Below, in pieces: positions 1 through 13,500 of a DNA stretch of 64,000 bases (position 1 is its first letter; each line of letters starts with the position of its first letter). Location: positions 62,001 to 126,000 of the IMG/VR virus record IMGVR_UViG_3300045972_000807; one strand, given 5' to 3'. The stretch is from a virus. A program made the translations under genes and the position numbers. Below the pieces are notes generated by a model. It had not been told where the DNA came from and ran no database searches. It saw only the letters and a program-made list of their open reading frames with translations.

Positions 1-3000
1 ATCGACCAGAGAGTTAGCCCAGGCAACGCTGCTATCTTTGTATCCGTTAAGATACACTGACACAACACCGCTTGTCTTAACCACAGCCAAGTGAGTCCAA
101 GCATTCAGGGCAAGGATACCTGTAGTGGTAAGCTTCTGTGCTGTCGTGTCTGCCAAGTAAACTGTGCCGGTTGTGTTAACCGTTATCTGGATACCGGACG
201 TAGACCCGCCCAGCACCATAGCGTACAGCGTACCCACAGTCCGTCCTGTAGGGTAAACCCACATTTCAATCGTGAAGTCACCAGTATTAAATACCAGTGC
301 GGTGTTAGCCGGCATGTAAAAGCCGTCTGTAGTTCCGTTGAACTGCATTGAAGCACTGCCAAACTTAGATACAGCAGTGCTTAGTTTAGCACCACTGGTG
401 GTCAACAGAACGTTCTTGCCCGTGTTGTCTACAATACCCGCGTTGGTTCCGCTCAGCAAAAACGACGTATTGGTAATTGCGGTCAGCGGTGCAGTGCTAG
501 GAACAAAGCTAGTCGTGTAGACAGCAGACTTAACTATCCGAAGGTTGCTAAGGTAACCAGGGTAAAGCTGACCACCGGCACCTTGCGCGCCTACGTACAG
601 TGTACCGCTGAAAGCGTCAGCCGTGTTGTAGCTGATTTGAGTAACGTTAACGCCGTTAACGTAAAGCACGCAGTTGTTAGTGCCAGTGCCTTGACGGACA
701 ATTGCAATATGGTTCCAGGAATTTACAGGCAGGTAAGAGCTTGTAGCCAAAAGCAAGCTACCGTTTATAACAAAGGCTACTCCGGATGTTCCCGTGCCCC
801 GGTTAACCAAAATAGCCCAACCGCTTCCCGAACCTGCGTAAGTGCCGGCGACCTGATACCCGTAAGTCGTGCTAGCACCGCTGGTATTAACCCAGCACTC
901 CAGCGTGAAGTCACCTGCGCCAAGCATAACATTGGTGCTTGCAGGTACGGTCAAGTAGTCGGATGTTCCGTTGAAGTACAGGGAGCCACCGTTGACTGAA
1001 GAGTTGTAGGAACTGCTAACAGGGAACGGTGAACCTTGCTGCACGCTGGGAGAGCCGGTAACAGTGATAGCCAGGTTGTTTGCACTGTTGTCTTTGAAGC
1101 GTGAGCTTTGGAACAACAAAGCACCTGTGCCTGATACTGCGGTTAGCGCAGAAGTAGGAGGTGCAAAGTTGGTTGTGTAAAGCGCAGTGCCTTTCAGGAC
1201 ACGGGCGTTAGACACGCTAATGCCGGTACCGTTGAACGTAGCACCGCCTGAAGTCCAATAGCCAGAGTAAACACCAAAAGTAGTGTCTGATATTGCACCA
1301 GCAGTCGTAGCTGACCCGCCTAGCACTCCGTTGTAGAAGGCTCGAACTGTGTTACCTTGCCGGGTTATAGCAAAATGATTCCAGGTGTTATAGGAAATAG
1401 TACCTATGGTCGTGTTCATTACGTCCCAAGTGCTACCGGTTGTAGAGATATAGACGTTTACGCTTCCGGAGCTTACCGCAATAAGCCAGCTATATCCGTT
1501 CTTGGAAAGGACGGCTACGTTAGCCGGAACTGTTGTGGGCACATAAGCCCAGCACTCAATAGTGAAGTCGCCTGTACCAACCTGGGTAGCTGCTGTGTTG
1601 GCTGTGCTAACGTAGTCCGATGCTGTCGGGAAGTTAACGTTCCAGCCAGAATTGCTAAACGGGCTCTTAGAACCTTGGCTAGGGCTACCGACCTTGGTCA
1701 GCGTAAGGTTGTTGGCACTTGAGTCTACAAACACGTTGTTTTGAGCCGCATTAGCGCCGTCAGCGTGCAGCAACAGGGAGTCGTACTGGAAGTACGGGTC
1801 GGTTGAAGACACGTCTGGGAACTGAGCGTAAGGCACTGACAGTGCAGTGTAGAGGGCACTACGCGACACCCGCACGTTAGCCAAGTAACCGTTAAGATAG
1901 AACGGTGTGGACATTACGCCCATTGAGATACCGTTCTGACCCAAGGTGTAGTTGTTACCGGATGAGCCTCCGGTCATCACTCCGGCAACGCCGTTAACAA
2001 AAAGGCTGGTAACACCAGAGGACCTAACAGCTGCTACGTGGTACCACTGACCGGTTGATGGAGTCCAGGGCATCGAAGCGTTGTACGATCCGCTGCTGTG
2101 CGTACCAAAGTTTAAAGTGCTAGTATGCAGCGCAAGGAACCATTTGTCCACTGAGCTAGAGCCAGGTACATCGCTTTGGCAGATAGGTACATAGGTACCA
2201 GCCACAGAGTTGAAGTAAACCCATGCTTCTACCGTAAAGTCGCCGGTACCGAAGGCAAGTGTGGCCGAGGCTTGTGCTGAAACGTAATCGGTTGTACCGT
2301 TAAAGTACATCGAACCGCCGTTGGTCAAAGGCGCCCAAGCAGCTGAGGGCTCGAAGGGAGACACAGCTTGGACGCTAGGCGTACCGCTTATCGTAATAGC
2401 TTGTGACAGAGTGCTGTTGTCAGCATGCTTGTTGCCTTGGCACATCAGCAAGCTAGTACCAGGCACTGCGGTCAAGGGTACTGTGATAGGCGCAAAGTTT
2501 ACTGAGTACAACGAGATGCCCTTGGTAACACGAGCATTGCTAACGTAACCTGGGAACCATTGTGCTGCAGCCGGAATAGAACCAACGTTGGTCACCGCAA
2601 CGCTGTAGTTGGTTGCATCCATAGAGCTAGCTGTAAGCACACCGTTGATAAAAATCTTGGACACGCCACTAGCTCGGGTAACCACAATGTGGTACCAGGT
2701 GTTTAGTGCAAACGCGTAGGTAGCCGTAACCGTAGCAGCAGAGCCGTACGGGTTAAGAGTAACCGTAGTACCTGTGTTAAGGTTTACTACGGGAGCTCCG
2801 GCTGATACGCCGCCCATAAAGCTGTTGTTGGCTGCAAAGGACACTGGGTTAACCCAGGCTTCCATTGTGAAGTCGCCTGTGCCAAATACCAATGCCTGAG
2901 TAGTAGGAACTGCAAGGGAATCCGTAGTTCCATTGAAGTAGGTGCTCCAGCCTGACTGAGAGAAAGGAGAGAAGGTGCCTTGAGTTGGCGTGCCGGTCTT

Positions 3001-4407
3001 GGCTATTGACAAGTCGCTACCGCTAATGTCCAAGAACCCAGCGTTACCTGCAGGGCCCGAGCCTTGCAGCGTGAGCATCGAGGTATTGGTAACAACCGTA
3101 ATGGGAGAAGTGGGTGGCGTAAAAGCCGTGGTGTACATGGCTGTGCCATTTACCAGCCTAACGTTGCTAAGGTATCCGAAAAAGTAGCCGGCCGTGGCAG
3201 CGTTCACGCCAATTCGGCATGCTGTGTCTGTGTAGTTGGCAGAGGCTACAGCAGCGGCTACGCTAACGCCGTCAAGGTAAGCTGTAATCGTACCGCCCGA
3301 CCGAACATAAGCGAAATGATGCCAGGCATTGAGAGACGGGCTAGTAGATGAGGCAAATATAGCCGCACCGCCCGACCATGCTGACAAACCGCCAGTAGAG
3401 GGGCTAAGGTAGAAGCCGATACCAGTGGCATTGCCGTTTGTAGTTCTTTGATCCAGCAGTGTGCTGGTTGCAGCGCTGGGGTAAGCACTAATGTTGAACC
3501 AGCCTTCAACCGTGAAGTTGCCTGCCAGTTGGAATTGGCTATTTGCTGGGGCCATCATGTAGTCGGTTGTGCCGTTGAAGAACGCCGAGGCCGAGCTAGG
3601 TGTGTAAGAGAACGGGGACTTGGGTTGAACCTTCGGGGTACCGGTAACCGTTACTGCAAAGTTGTTTGTGCTGCTGTCTTTGAACTGAGGTGCTTGGCAT
3701 GTAAGCAGAACAGTATCTGTAGTAGTGGTTAGTGGCGTAGTAGGCGGTGTGAACGTGCTTGTATAGACAGCAGTTCCCTTCACAATTCGGAAGTTGGACA
3801 GGAATCCGGAAAGAAAGTTTCCACCGTAGCTGTTATTACCGATACGCGTTGTGTAGTTTGTAGAGTAGCTTGTAGCGTCAGTACCGCTAGTGTCAAGAAC
3901 TCCGTCTACCCACAACTTTATAGTCCCAGATTGGCGGGTAACCGCGCAGTGGTGCCATAAGTTATTTGCAATAACGGTTGTACCGGAAAGACCGGTGGGG
4001 CCCCAACGAAGAACGGGACTTGAAGTTCCAAGTGCCACGTAAGGATAAGACGAAACCGTACTAGCCCGGTTATCGTAGATAAAAGTATTCAGTTGTGCTG
4101 GAGCATTTAGCCAAAACTCAATCGTAAAATCTCCTGACCCAATAGCCAAGTTTGTATTGGCGGGTAAGGACAGATAGTCTGTACTGCCGTTAAACAGAGT
4201 GCTGTAGTTATTCCCGTCAAAAGGAGAGAACTGGTCATTGTGAACAGAACCAAAAGGTGCAATGTTCAGGTTGTTGGTGCTTGCATCTGCATTGAAAGGC
4301 GTAGCAGATGTTTCACCGTTGAGCAACAGGCTGGTGTAGCCGAAGTAGGAGTCCAGAATGGCTTGGACAGAAGCTGAAGTGCGTGAACGACGGAGGTAAC
4401 GGAACAT
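1..4407 (-). CDS. Giant LamG-repeat adhesin, C-terminal end outside window
   Basis: The minus-strand reading frame is open from an ATG at 4407 to position 1 (1469 codons) with no stop, so the C-terminus lies outside the window. The N-terminus MFRYLRRSRTSASVQAILDS is nearly the same as that of the 3055-aa protein just upstream in transcription. Seven repeats of a LamG/concanavalin A-like lectin domain are visible, each with a core like GTGDFTIEAWVY followed by W.HVAV.R and a YISN(L/A)R..KGTA.Y strand; the seventh is cut by the edge. Such jelly-roll domains commonly bind carbohydrate in phage tail adhesins, so a virion-surface role is likely (inference). The start is supported by the conserved N-terminus and a GTGAGA Shine-Dalgarno-like sequence. 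One repeat (about 1990-2290) closely matches the LamG domain of the 1489-aa protein encoded at 29202-33671. Confidence 0.88.
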   Translation of the reverse strand, partial: MFRYLRRSRTSASVQAILDSYFGYTSLLLNGETSATPFNADASTNNLNIAPFGSVHNDQFSPFDGNNYSTLFNGSTDYLSLPANTNLAIGSGDFTIEFWLNAPAQLNTFIYDNRASTVSSYPYVALGTSSPVLRWGPTGLSGTTVIANNLWHHCAVTRQSGTIKLWVDGVLDTSGTDATSYSTNYTTRIGNNSYGGNFLSGFLSNFRIVKGTAVYTSTFTPPTTPLTTTTDTVLLTCQAPQFKDSSTNNFAVTVTGTPKVQPKSPFSYTPSSASAFFNGTTDYMMAPANSQFQLAGNFTVEGWFNISAYPSAATSTLLDQRTTNGNATGIGFYLSPSTGGLSAWSGGAAIFASSTSPSLNAWHHFAYVRSGGTITAYLDGVSVAAAVASANYTDTACRIGVNAATAGYFFGYLSNVRLVNGTAMYTTAFTPPTSPITVVTNTSMLTLQGSGPAGNAGFLDISGSDLSIAKTGTPTQGTFSPFSQSGWSTYFNGTTDSLAVPTTQALVFGTGDFTMEAWVNPVSFAANNSFMGGVSAGAPVVNLNTGTTVTLNPYGSAATVTATYAFALNTWYHIVVTRASGVSKIFINGVLTASSMDATNYSVAVTNVGSIPAAAQWFPGYVSNARVTKGISLYSVNFAPITVPLTAVPGTSLLMCQGNKHADNSTLSQAITISGTPSVQAVSPFEPSAAWAPLTNGGSMYFNGTTDYVSAQASATLAFGTGDFTVEAWVYFNSVAGTYVPICQSDVPGSSSVDKWFLALHTSTLNFGTHSSGSYNASMPWTPSTGQWYHVAAVRSSGVTSLFVNGVAGVMTGGSSGNNYTLGQNGISMGVMSTPFYLNGYLANVRVSRSALYTALSVPYAQFPDVSSTDPYFQYDSLLLHADGANAAQNNVFVDSSANNLTLTKVGSPSQGSKSPFSNSGWNVNFPTASDYVSTANTAATQVGTGDFTIECWAYVPTTVPANVAVLSKNGYSWLIAVSSGSVNVYISTTGSTWDVMNTTIGTISYNTWNHFAITRQGNTVRAFYNGVLGGSATTAGAISDTTFGVYSGYWTSGGATFNGTGISVSNARVLKGTALYTTNFAPPTSALTAVSGTGALLFQSSRFKDNSANNLAITVTGSPSVQQGSPFPVSSSYNSSVNGGSLYFNGTSDYLTVPASTNVMLGAGDFTLECWVNTSGASTTYGYQVAGTYAGSGSGWAILVNRGTGTSGVAFVINGSLLLATSSYLPVNSWNHIAIVRQGTGTNNCVLYVNGVNVTQISYNTADAFSGTLYVGAQGAGGQLYPGYLSNLRIVKSAVYTTSFVPSTAPLTAITNTSFLLSGTNAGIVDNTGKNVLLTTSGAKLSTAVSKFGSASMQFNGTTDGFYMPANTALVFNTGDFTIEMWVYPTGRTVGTLYAMVLGGSTSGIQITVNTTGTVYLADTTAQKLTTTGILALNAWTHLAVVKTSGVVSVYLNGYKDSSVAWANSLVD

Positions 4408-4469
4408 AGTAATCTCACTTGTGTTGTTAAAGATGGAGAAACGTGCATTGCGGCACGTAATGAAATTGA

Positions 4470-4494
4470 GAAGGGCCCAATTTCTGGGCCCTTC
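4470..4494 (-). terminator. Hairpin terminator after the 3055-aa LamG gene
   Basis: A perfect 10-bp inverted repeat (GAAGGGCCCA / TGGGCCCTTC, 5-nt loop) lies 11 nt after the stop codon of the gene at 4506-13673. The following U-tract is weak (TTCTCAATTTC on the minus strand). A second small hairpin CGTGC...GCACG sits at 4442-4457, just before the ribosome-binding site of the next gene. Confidence 0.65.
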
Positions 4495-4505
4495 ATTGCC
4501 TTTGC

Positions 4506-7500
4506 TTAGTTAGTCGGGAACGCCGCTGTTGGTACAGCGAAGTTACCAGTGTAACGACACACGCCCTTAGTTATACGCAGATCGTCAATGTAGCCATTGA
4601 CAAATCGGCTAGTACCAAGCCAGGCTCCAATGTATCCCTTCCAAGTTGCGGCCCAGTTAACGTAGGCGGTACCTGCGTTTCCGGTAGCTACCAACACGCC
4701 GTTGCGGAACAGTCGAGATGTAGTTCCGTTACGAGTATAAGCCCAATGTATCCAAGCACCTGCAGTAATTGCTACCGGGTCAGTAACCGACCCATAGCTA
4801 GTAGTACCGCTGATGAAGGTGGAAGTCATTACGTTGTTACTAGCTATCTCGATAACAAGACCTTCATCGCCTTGACCAGCAACCGACGTATTGGAGATAC
4901 TGAACACCCGGGTGTAAGCACTTGGTAGTGCATTCAGGTACATCCAGAACTCTATAGTGAAGTCACCTGCACCTAACTGTAGCGTCTGCTGAGGTGGCAG
5001 TACGGCGTAGTCTGTCGAGCCGTTAAGCGCAATAGAACCGCTGCCAACCTTGCTGAAGCTACTGACCTGTGCGTTACCGTAGAGCACCACATCGTTGTTA
5101 CCTGCTGTATCCGAGACACCGCTTGTTTTACCAAGCAGTAACAGCTGAGTATTGGTAACAGCCGTAAGCTGAGCAGTAGGCGGCGTAAACGCCGAGGTGT
5201 AGACCGCAGTGCCCTTAATAACCCGCAGGTTGCTAATATAACCCGGGAAAGTATCTGTAGAAGGAGTTCCGTAGATGGAACCTACTCCAAAGAATGTTCC
5301 CGTATAGTTGGTTCCGTCGGGAGTCGAAAGACCAAGAATACCGTTGATGTAAAGTTTTATTACAGACGAGGCTTTGACAACCGCAAAGTGTATCCACTGA
5401 TTTAGCACCGGTGTCACAGCCGCAATACCGGTAGTGGTGTAGTTCCCGTTATTTGAGTAAATCTGCCATGCCGTAGACCCTGTTGTACCGAAGGCAACGC
5501 TGTTTACTGTAGAACTTGGGAAGTTGGAAGTACCTTGTTGGAATACACCGTTAGCCGTAGAGTTAAAGCTGGTCATGTACACCCAGCCTTCAATCGTAAA
5601 GTCTCCAGTTCCAAATGCGTACGCTGAACTAGCTGCAGACGTAATGTAGTCCGTCGTGCCGTTGAAGTACAAGGACGCGCCATGTGTATCTGCAGAGTAA
5701 ACCGAGTTAACGGCAAACGTAGACTTAGCTTGAACGCTAGGAGCCCCAGATACCGTAAACAAAGCAGCGATCGTACTGTTATCCTTGATCCTGCTATCCT
5801 GGAAGGCCAAAAAGGACGTTCCACTTATTGCGGTAAGCTTAGCAGTAGGCACGCTAAAGTTGGTGGTGTAAACCGCAGTGCCCTTGACGATACGCATGTT
5901 GCTCAGGTTCCAGTTAGGATTACCTGCGTAGGACAAGTTCTGCTGATACACGCCTACAGCCAGAGCGTTGCCTGCCGCTGCCGATACTGCGGTTTGGGCT
6001 CCGCCGTAGTTTATACCGTTGAGGTAGAAGTACAGTGAGGCGCCTGACTTGACCACAGCTACATGGTGCCATACACCCAGTGGCATCTGGGTAGGACTAA
6101 TCCCGGATACAGTAACCGTAGTGCCTGTACCAGCGGTATAGCTAGTGAAAGCTATTCCAGATACGGTATTAACACCGTTGATGGATATTAGCCACCCACC
6201 GCCGCCTGTAAAGGTTCCAACCAGCTGATTGGCTGTGCTTCCCATTGCGTTGTACGCAGTGAAGTTAATCCAGCACTCTACCGTGAAGTCCCCACCAACA
6301 ATGTCGTAGGCCGTATTAGCCGGAGTTGTAACGTACTGGGAGCTATTAAAGTTGGTGCTCCAACCATTGTTGCTGAACGGGCTAAAGGCGCCTTGCGAAG
6401 GTGCACCGCCTGAAGTTATGGCAAAGTTGTTGGCACTGGAGTCCACAAACACGTTGTTCTTGGCTACTGTACGAGTAACGTTCTGAACATTGGTGTTAAG
6501 CAACACAGATACTTGGTTGAAGTACGAGTCAGCATCTGATGCGTTAGGCAATGCTGCGGCAGGCGGAGTGAAAGCTCCAGTGTACCTAGCAACGCCCTTG
6601 GTGAATCGGAAGTCGCTAATGTAACCTTGGAACAGGTTACCGCCTGCGTTGATTGCCCCAATGGCGGGAGCATAGGTAGTCGCACCTGCATTGATAGAGG
6701 CAGAGGCTGGTAAACCGGTAGACCCAACTAAACTTCCGTTCAGATAAGTTTTCCAAGTATTTCCGCTGCGAACATACGCCACATGACTCCACTGGTTAGC
6801 CGGTGGGTTAGGACTTGTAGCTACGTAAGGTGTTGCCCCAATATAGACGTCGCAAGTCGCAGTAGTTGCTGATATGTAGCAGCAGAAGGATGAACCAGCT
6901 GCCGTAGTACCGTCAGCTTGAGATCCATAGATAGCTTGTGTGCCTGACTGTTTAGTTGGGTAGACCCATGCCTCAATCGTGAAGTCTAAGGTACCAACCG
7001 AAAGGTGGGGCTGTCCCGTCTGAAGTCTGAGGAAGTCATTTGTGCCGTTGAAGCTAATAGCCCCAGTGCCATACTTGACCACCGAAGACTGGATAGCCGC
7101 ACCGCTAACAGTAATCACATCGTTCTTACCAGTGCCATCCACAATGCCTGCGCCAACGCCATTCAACAGCCATGCGGTGTTACCCGTTACAGCCAATGGT
7201 GCGGTAGGTGGTGTGAACGCCGCCGTGTAGAGCGCTGTTCCCTTGATTACGCGAACGTTGCTAACGTAGCCCGTTCCAGAAGAGCCGACAATACGGTTGG
7301 TCAGAGCGGTGTGGTTATAGGTATTGTTATTGAAGTCAATCAGGACTCCGTTAATAAACCTATACAGTACACCGTTGCTGCGAGATACAGCTAAGTGTAC
7401 CCACTGGTTGGACGGAACAGACCCAGCTGAGTAGATGTTGGCCCCACCTTCTTGCCAGTAAAACCCATTTAAGTAGGTCAAAAATCCCCAGGTGTTGGTA

Positions 7501-10500
7501 CCAGCCGAAGGCATAACAACGTTTAATGACGCGCTGGTCTGGTAAACCCACGCTTCAATAGTAAAGTTGCCAGTACCAAAAGCAAAATTGTCTAAGCCAG
7601 TTGTTATAGAAACTGAGTCAGTGGTAGCAGGGAAGCACATTGAGCCGCCATTCACAGCCGGGTCATAGGCGCTTACAGCTAACGGAGAGTTAGCTTGGAC
7701 ACTGGGAGTACCAGCTACAGTAAGCGCAAGGTTGTTACCCGAGTTATCCTTAAAGCGGTTGCTTTGCAGAGTCAGCAAAGAGGTACCACCAGCTACAGCC
7801 GTAAGCGGTGCAGTGGTAGGCGTAAACGCCGTAGTATAAACCGCCGTACCGTTAACTATACGAGCATTGCTAATATAGCCAGAGAAGAAGTTGGTAGAAC
7901 TAGAACCGAATCTACCTATAACCAATGCTCTAGAAGCCGTTGTGGAATAGGTTGAGGTACCTGTGGCGCCAGCTACACCGTTAACGTAAACTGTAACTGC
8001 TGTCCCAACCTTACAAACCGCTACGTGCGACCAGGAGTTTAGTGCTACAGTTAAACTGGTAGTAAAATTTGTTGTGCCATCCCAGTAGTTAACCGTGTTA
8101 GCAGGCAGCAACAAAAACTCATCCGTATTACTTGGAAAACTAAATATACGAGACGTTCCAGATGCTGTTGGGAAAACCCAAGCTTCCATTGTGAAGTTAC
8201 TGCTAAAGGCAAACCCAGTGCTGCTAGCCGTAGTTAAATAGTCAGTGCTTCCGTTAAACAAGCCACTCCATCCGTTGTTTCCAAACGGGCTAAACGTGCC
8301 TTGCGTTGGGCTACCAGTGCGAGTAACCGTAAGAGCGTTATACGAGCTGTCCACAATCACGTTGTTGTTTGCTGCTGGAGCTGAATAGCTAGTGCCGTCA
8401 GCGTGGAGCAACAGAGAGACTTGATTGAAGTACGGGTCTGTAGCACTGCTATCAGGCAGAGCCGTAGTGGGCAAAGTAAACCCAGCAAGGCCGTAGCGTG
8501 CGTAACCTTGGGTAACGCGAACGTCATCCAGGTAACCTACGAAAGCATAACCGGAAGAGTAGTAACCACCCACCACGCAGAACTGGCCTGTGTAGTTGGT
8601 TACGTCAGCCAGCATTCCAATGCCAGTGTCCATAACACCGTTGATAAACAGCTTAGTCACACCGCTCTTGCGTTGCACAGCAACGTGGTACCAGCTACCC
8701 ACAGTTATAGTCGCAACACTGGTGTACACCGAACCTGCCACAGCGACTTGAACCTTTCCAGTAACCAGTGCAAGGTCTAAACCGGTGTTGTTGGCTGGGT
8801 AACGAGTTGGTGAGATTTGGATAATTCCATTGTTAGTAACTGACTGGGGATACATCCAGGTCTCAACCGTGAAGTCGCCTGTGCCAAATGCCATTGTCGG
8901 ATTTGCTGGGTACAGAATAGCGTCGCTGGAAGAACCGCCAAAGTACAGCGAGCGACTACCAAATTTCTTTTGCGCCGTAGACGTAGTACCACCCATCGAG
9001 ATGCCGTCGTTTTTACCCGTAGCGTCCTGCGCACCGAGGTTAGTACCCAAGAGCAACAGCGAGGTACTGCTGATAGCCGCTACAGGAGAACTCGGAACTT
9101 GGAAGCTATTTGTATAACGAGACACGCCTTTGGTTATACGGAAGTCGTCGATGTATCCAGCGTAGTTTTGAGAGCCACCACTATAAGAACCCAAGGTTAG
9201 ATCAGTAGCGCCCATTGCTGTGGACTCAGTAACGGAAGCTTTAGCAACACCGTTGTGGAATATACGGGTCACTCCTGAGGTTCTGCTAACAGCCACATGA
9301 CTCCAGGTGTTAACCGCAACGCCACCGGCAGCCGGTATAGCTATGTAGCTGGAGCCGGAGTAGTAATACAGGAGTTGTCCAGTAGCGTCGCCAATCAAGC
9401 TGCCGTTACCGTCGCCCCGAGTAATAATGCGCCAGGTAGCTGGGAACGCTGTAGGGTATATCCAGCACTCTACAGTGTAGTCACCTGTTCCCATGGCATA
9501 GCCTAGAGAAGACGGAATAGTAGCATACGTGCCAACTGCACCGCTAAAGGCCAGGGAAGAAGAACCGTACTTAACTGCGGCAGTGCTAGTCTGAGCTGTA
9601 CCTAAAGTAGTTACAAGGTTCTTACCTGTGCTATCCAGCACAGCCGAGTTGGTGCCATTAAGCAGCATAGCTGTGCCGGACACCGCGGTCAGCGGGGCAG
9701 TAGGCACGGAGAATGCGCTATTGTAGAGCGCGGTGCCCTTAACAAAGCGGAAGTTGGAAATGTAGCCAACAAATCGTTGAACGTTCGTGGTGTCCCCGGT
9801 GTGACCAACAAACGTAGAGAACGCTTGTGTGCCTACCGTAGTGGACGTTGTGACCGTAGCATTCTGCACACCGTTCAACCATAAGGTGAATACGTTACCG
9901 TTACGTGTGGCCGCAACATGGTGCCAAGAGTTAGGAGCAAGCACCACGCCGGTGTTGTAGATGTTAACCGCAGTAGTGCCAGCAACTTCTAATCGCAGGC
10001 TTCCATTCCACAAGAACAAATCCCAGTTAGATCCGCCACTAGACGAAGCGCCTGTTATACCTGCGTAAGCTGGGTATGAAGCGTACTGAGGGTAAATCCA
10101 GCACTCAATCGTGAAGTCACCTGTGATGTTCAACAAAGAAGAGGGTGCAGCGCTAACTGCCTCGCTTCCTGGGAAGTACAGCGAACCGCCATTCACCGAA
10201 GCACTGTAGGAACTGCTAACTGTCAACGGACAGACAGGCACGCACTGTGAACCTCCAGCTGGCGTAACAGCTAGGTTGTACGTAGAGTTATCTTTGAAGC
10301 TGTTTGAGTTGCAGGTCAATAGCACGGTGCCAGCCACCGCCGTAAGCGGTGCTGTAGGAACAGCAAAGTTCTTGGTGTAGAGCGCTGTGCCGCGGATCAT
10401 ACGGAGGTTGCTTACATAGCCGGACATAGGGCTAGCTGATGCGAGCTGACCGATGACCAAAACTGTACCAACACCGAAGTCGGAGTAAGCTGTCTGTACG

Positions 10501-13500
10501 CCTTGCAGAACACCGTCCAGATACACACGGTAGTTGTAATCGCTACCGGAGATTGCAAAGTGGTGCCAGGTGTTCAACGTCACCGTGGTAGTACCCAGTA
10601 TGTTTCCTGAGTTGCCCTGGAATCCAACGTTCAAGAAACCGCTGGTCATTACGGACACGTTCCAGCCTGAGCCAGCACTTGTGTAGTGGTTGACGATAGC
10701 CTGACGAGTAGCGTAGGTTGATATATTGAACCAGCCTTCAATGGTGCAAGGCACGCAGTTACCTGTGGTGTCGTCACCAAAGTCAAACACGCCACCAGTG
10801 TCAGCCACAGAAATCTGTGTACCTGTAACACCTGTAAAGTAGTTGCTCCAGCCGCTATTGCCGAACGGAGAGAATGTGCCCTGGGTTGGCGTACCTGTAC
10901 GTGCTATGGTCAGGGCGTTGCTACTGGAGTCCAGGATTGTGTTGTTCTGGGCACCGTTGGAACCTTCACCGTGCAACAGCAACGAGTTGTATTGAAAATA
11001 CGGATCCGCCACCGACGAGTCAGCGAGCTGCGCGTACGGGGTGGACAAGCCTGTGTAGACGGAAGTACCGTTAACGATACGCAAGTTGGAAATGTATCCA
11101 CCGTTGAACATGCCAGTACCGTTAGCAGATGCGCCAACAGAGAACGGAACTCCAGGAGAGGTGTTAAGAGCCAAAGCACTGGTGACTGTACCTGAGACAG
11201 CGCCGTTAACCCAAAGAGTGAAAACGTTTCCAGACCTTACCAGTGCAACATGGTTCCAAGTGTTGATAGTAGCGGCAATAGTTCCCACACCACTCGCTAT
11301 ATCAAAGGATGTTCCATTGGAGCTAAGTACAGTCTTAACTATGCTAGAAGCGCCAAAGTAGATACTGAATTGCCCGAAAGATGAGGCACTAGCAAGTTTG
11401 CAGAGAATGGTGGCACCTGAAGCCGGAGTTGCTGTAGGATATACCCAGCATTCGGCTGTAAAGTTGTTTGCCCCAAACTGCAAAACCAAGGCATCGGGAA
11501 TGGTAAGGTAGTCTGTAGTACCGTTGAAGTACATTGATCCACCGTTGGTCAATGCTGACCACGCAGCCACAGGCTCAAAGGGAGAGGTCGCCTGAACAGA
11601 CACGGTACCCAACGCAGTGCAGGTAAGCGCATTCACGCTGTTGTCCAGGTAGCGGTTGCTCTGGCAAGTCAGCAGGGCTGTTCCAGGAATAGCTGTGAGA
11701 GGGGCAGTGCTGGGAGTAAAGCTGGCAGTGTAGACAGGGTCACCCTTAACCACGCGAACGTTGCTGATGTATCCGTTGAACGACAGGTTAGACGAATCGC
11801 TGTTGTAACCCACAAAGAGTGCGTTAACGCTGCTAAAGTTAAAAGCGTTGACCACAGAGTTGACAAGCACACCGTTTACAAACAGGCGAATCACGTTTGC
11901 CGAATCACGAGATATAGCTACGTGGGTCCAAACGCCGGTCTGAATAGCCGGGCCTGCTATGATGATAGATACAGCTTGAAGGCTGTAGAGGTTCAGCAGA
12001 CCCGTGGTAATGTCAATTGCGAGTTGCCAAGTGCCAGTGCCAGTGGTGTTGTACGCCCGGCTTTCAATAATCGTATTGGTAGAAGCCAAGGACAATGGGT
12101 TTACGTAGGCTTCAATACAGAACTGACCCAGTCCCATAGCAACGTTAGCTGCAGGGAAGCTAAGAGAGTTGGAAGACCCACCTGGGAAATAGTTGCTCCA
12201 GCCGTCTTGCGAAAACGGGCTAAACGTGCCTTGCGTTGGAATACCTACGCGACTTATAGCCAGATCGTTAAGGCTGGCGTCAAGGAAGCTGATGTTGTTA
12301 GCAGCGCCAGCGTTCTGCAGAGTCAGCAAGCTAGTGCCTGAGATAACGCTGAGCGCGGCCGTGGGGGGAGTGAATGAGCCAGTATAGACAGCAGTGCCTT
12401 TGACCACTCGAAGATTGCTAATGTAGCCAGGGAACGGTGTGTTGGTCAGCCAAGAACCTATGTTACCGTTTATACCCGTGAAGTTACGAGCAACCGTGGT
12501 AGAGCCGCCAGCGTCAACTCCATTAATCCAGAAGTTCCACACTGAGCTAGCGTTACGAGTAACCGCAACGTGTACCCACTGGTTTCGGGGCACCGTTGCC
12601 ACAGACGTTGAAATACCAGTAGTTGAGCCTGAGGCTGCCAGGGTACCGGTAGAGTTGAGGTTAAAGATAAGTCCGTCGTCGCTTGATACAACCGAGCTAA
12701 AGATCGTGCCTGTGCTAGCCCCAGTAGCCTGAAATACCCAGGCTTCAATTGTCAAGGAGCCTGAGCCAAACGCGTAGGCGGCCGCGGACGTAGCTGTAGT
12801 GAGGTAGTCAGTCGTGCCGTTGAAGAACGCAGACGCAGCTACTGGTGTGTAATTAAAGGGAACCTTAGGTTGCACCTTAGGTGTTCCGCTAACGGTCACT
12901 GCAAAGTTGTTGGTGCTGTTGTCTTTGAACTGAGGTGCTTGGCAAGCAAGAATTACCGTACCAGAGACAGCAGTGAGAGGTGTGCTAGACGGTGTAAAGG
13001 TTCCGTTGTAAAGAGCAGTGCCCGACACAAGACGCAGGTTAGAGATGTAACCTTTAAAGTAATAGTAAGCATTGTTGTAGCAACCAATGTTGTTTATTGT
13101 CCAAGCCGGCATTGCTGAAGCGTTGGAGTAGGTACCTATGCTTACACCGTTTACGTAGGCTGTGAATACAGAACCATTGCGAACAACAGCAATGTGCGTC
13201 CATTGGTTGTAGGTAGTCCAGGCAGCTGTGATATTGTTTGTCAGGTTACTGGCCAAGGTAATGCCCAGTTGGTCAGCAGCAGTTATCTGCACGCTAAGGC
13301 CGACGTAGCCATTGTTGAAGCCATCCAGAAAAGCTATCTGGCGTATTGAACCGGCGCCTGTGCTATCAGCATAAACCCAGGTTTCAAACGTGAAGTTGCT
13401 TGTACCCAGGTTAGCAGTAGCTGTAGTGGGAAGCGTTAGAAAGTCTGTTGTGCCGTTGAACTGCGTGCTGTAGTTTCCAGCATCGAACGGAGAAAATGTA

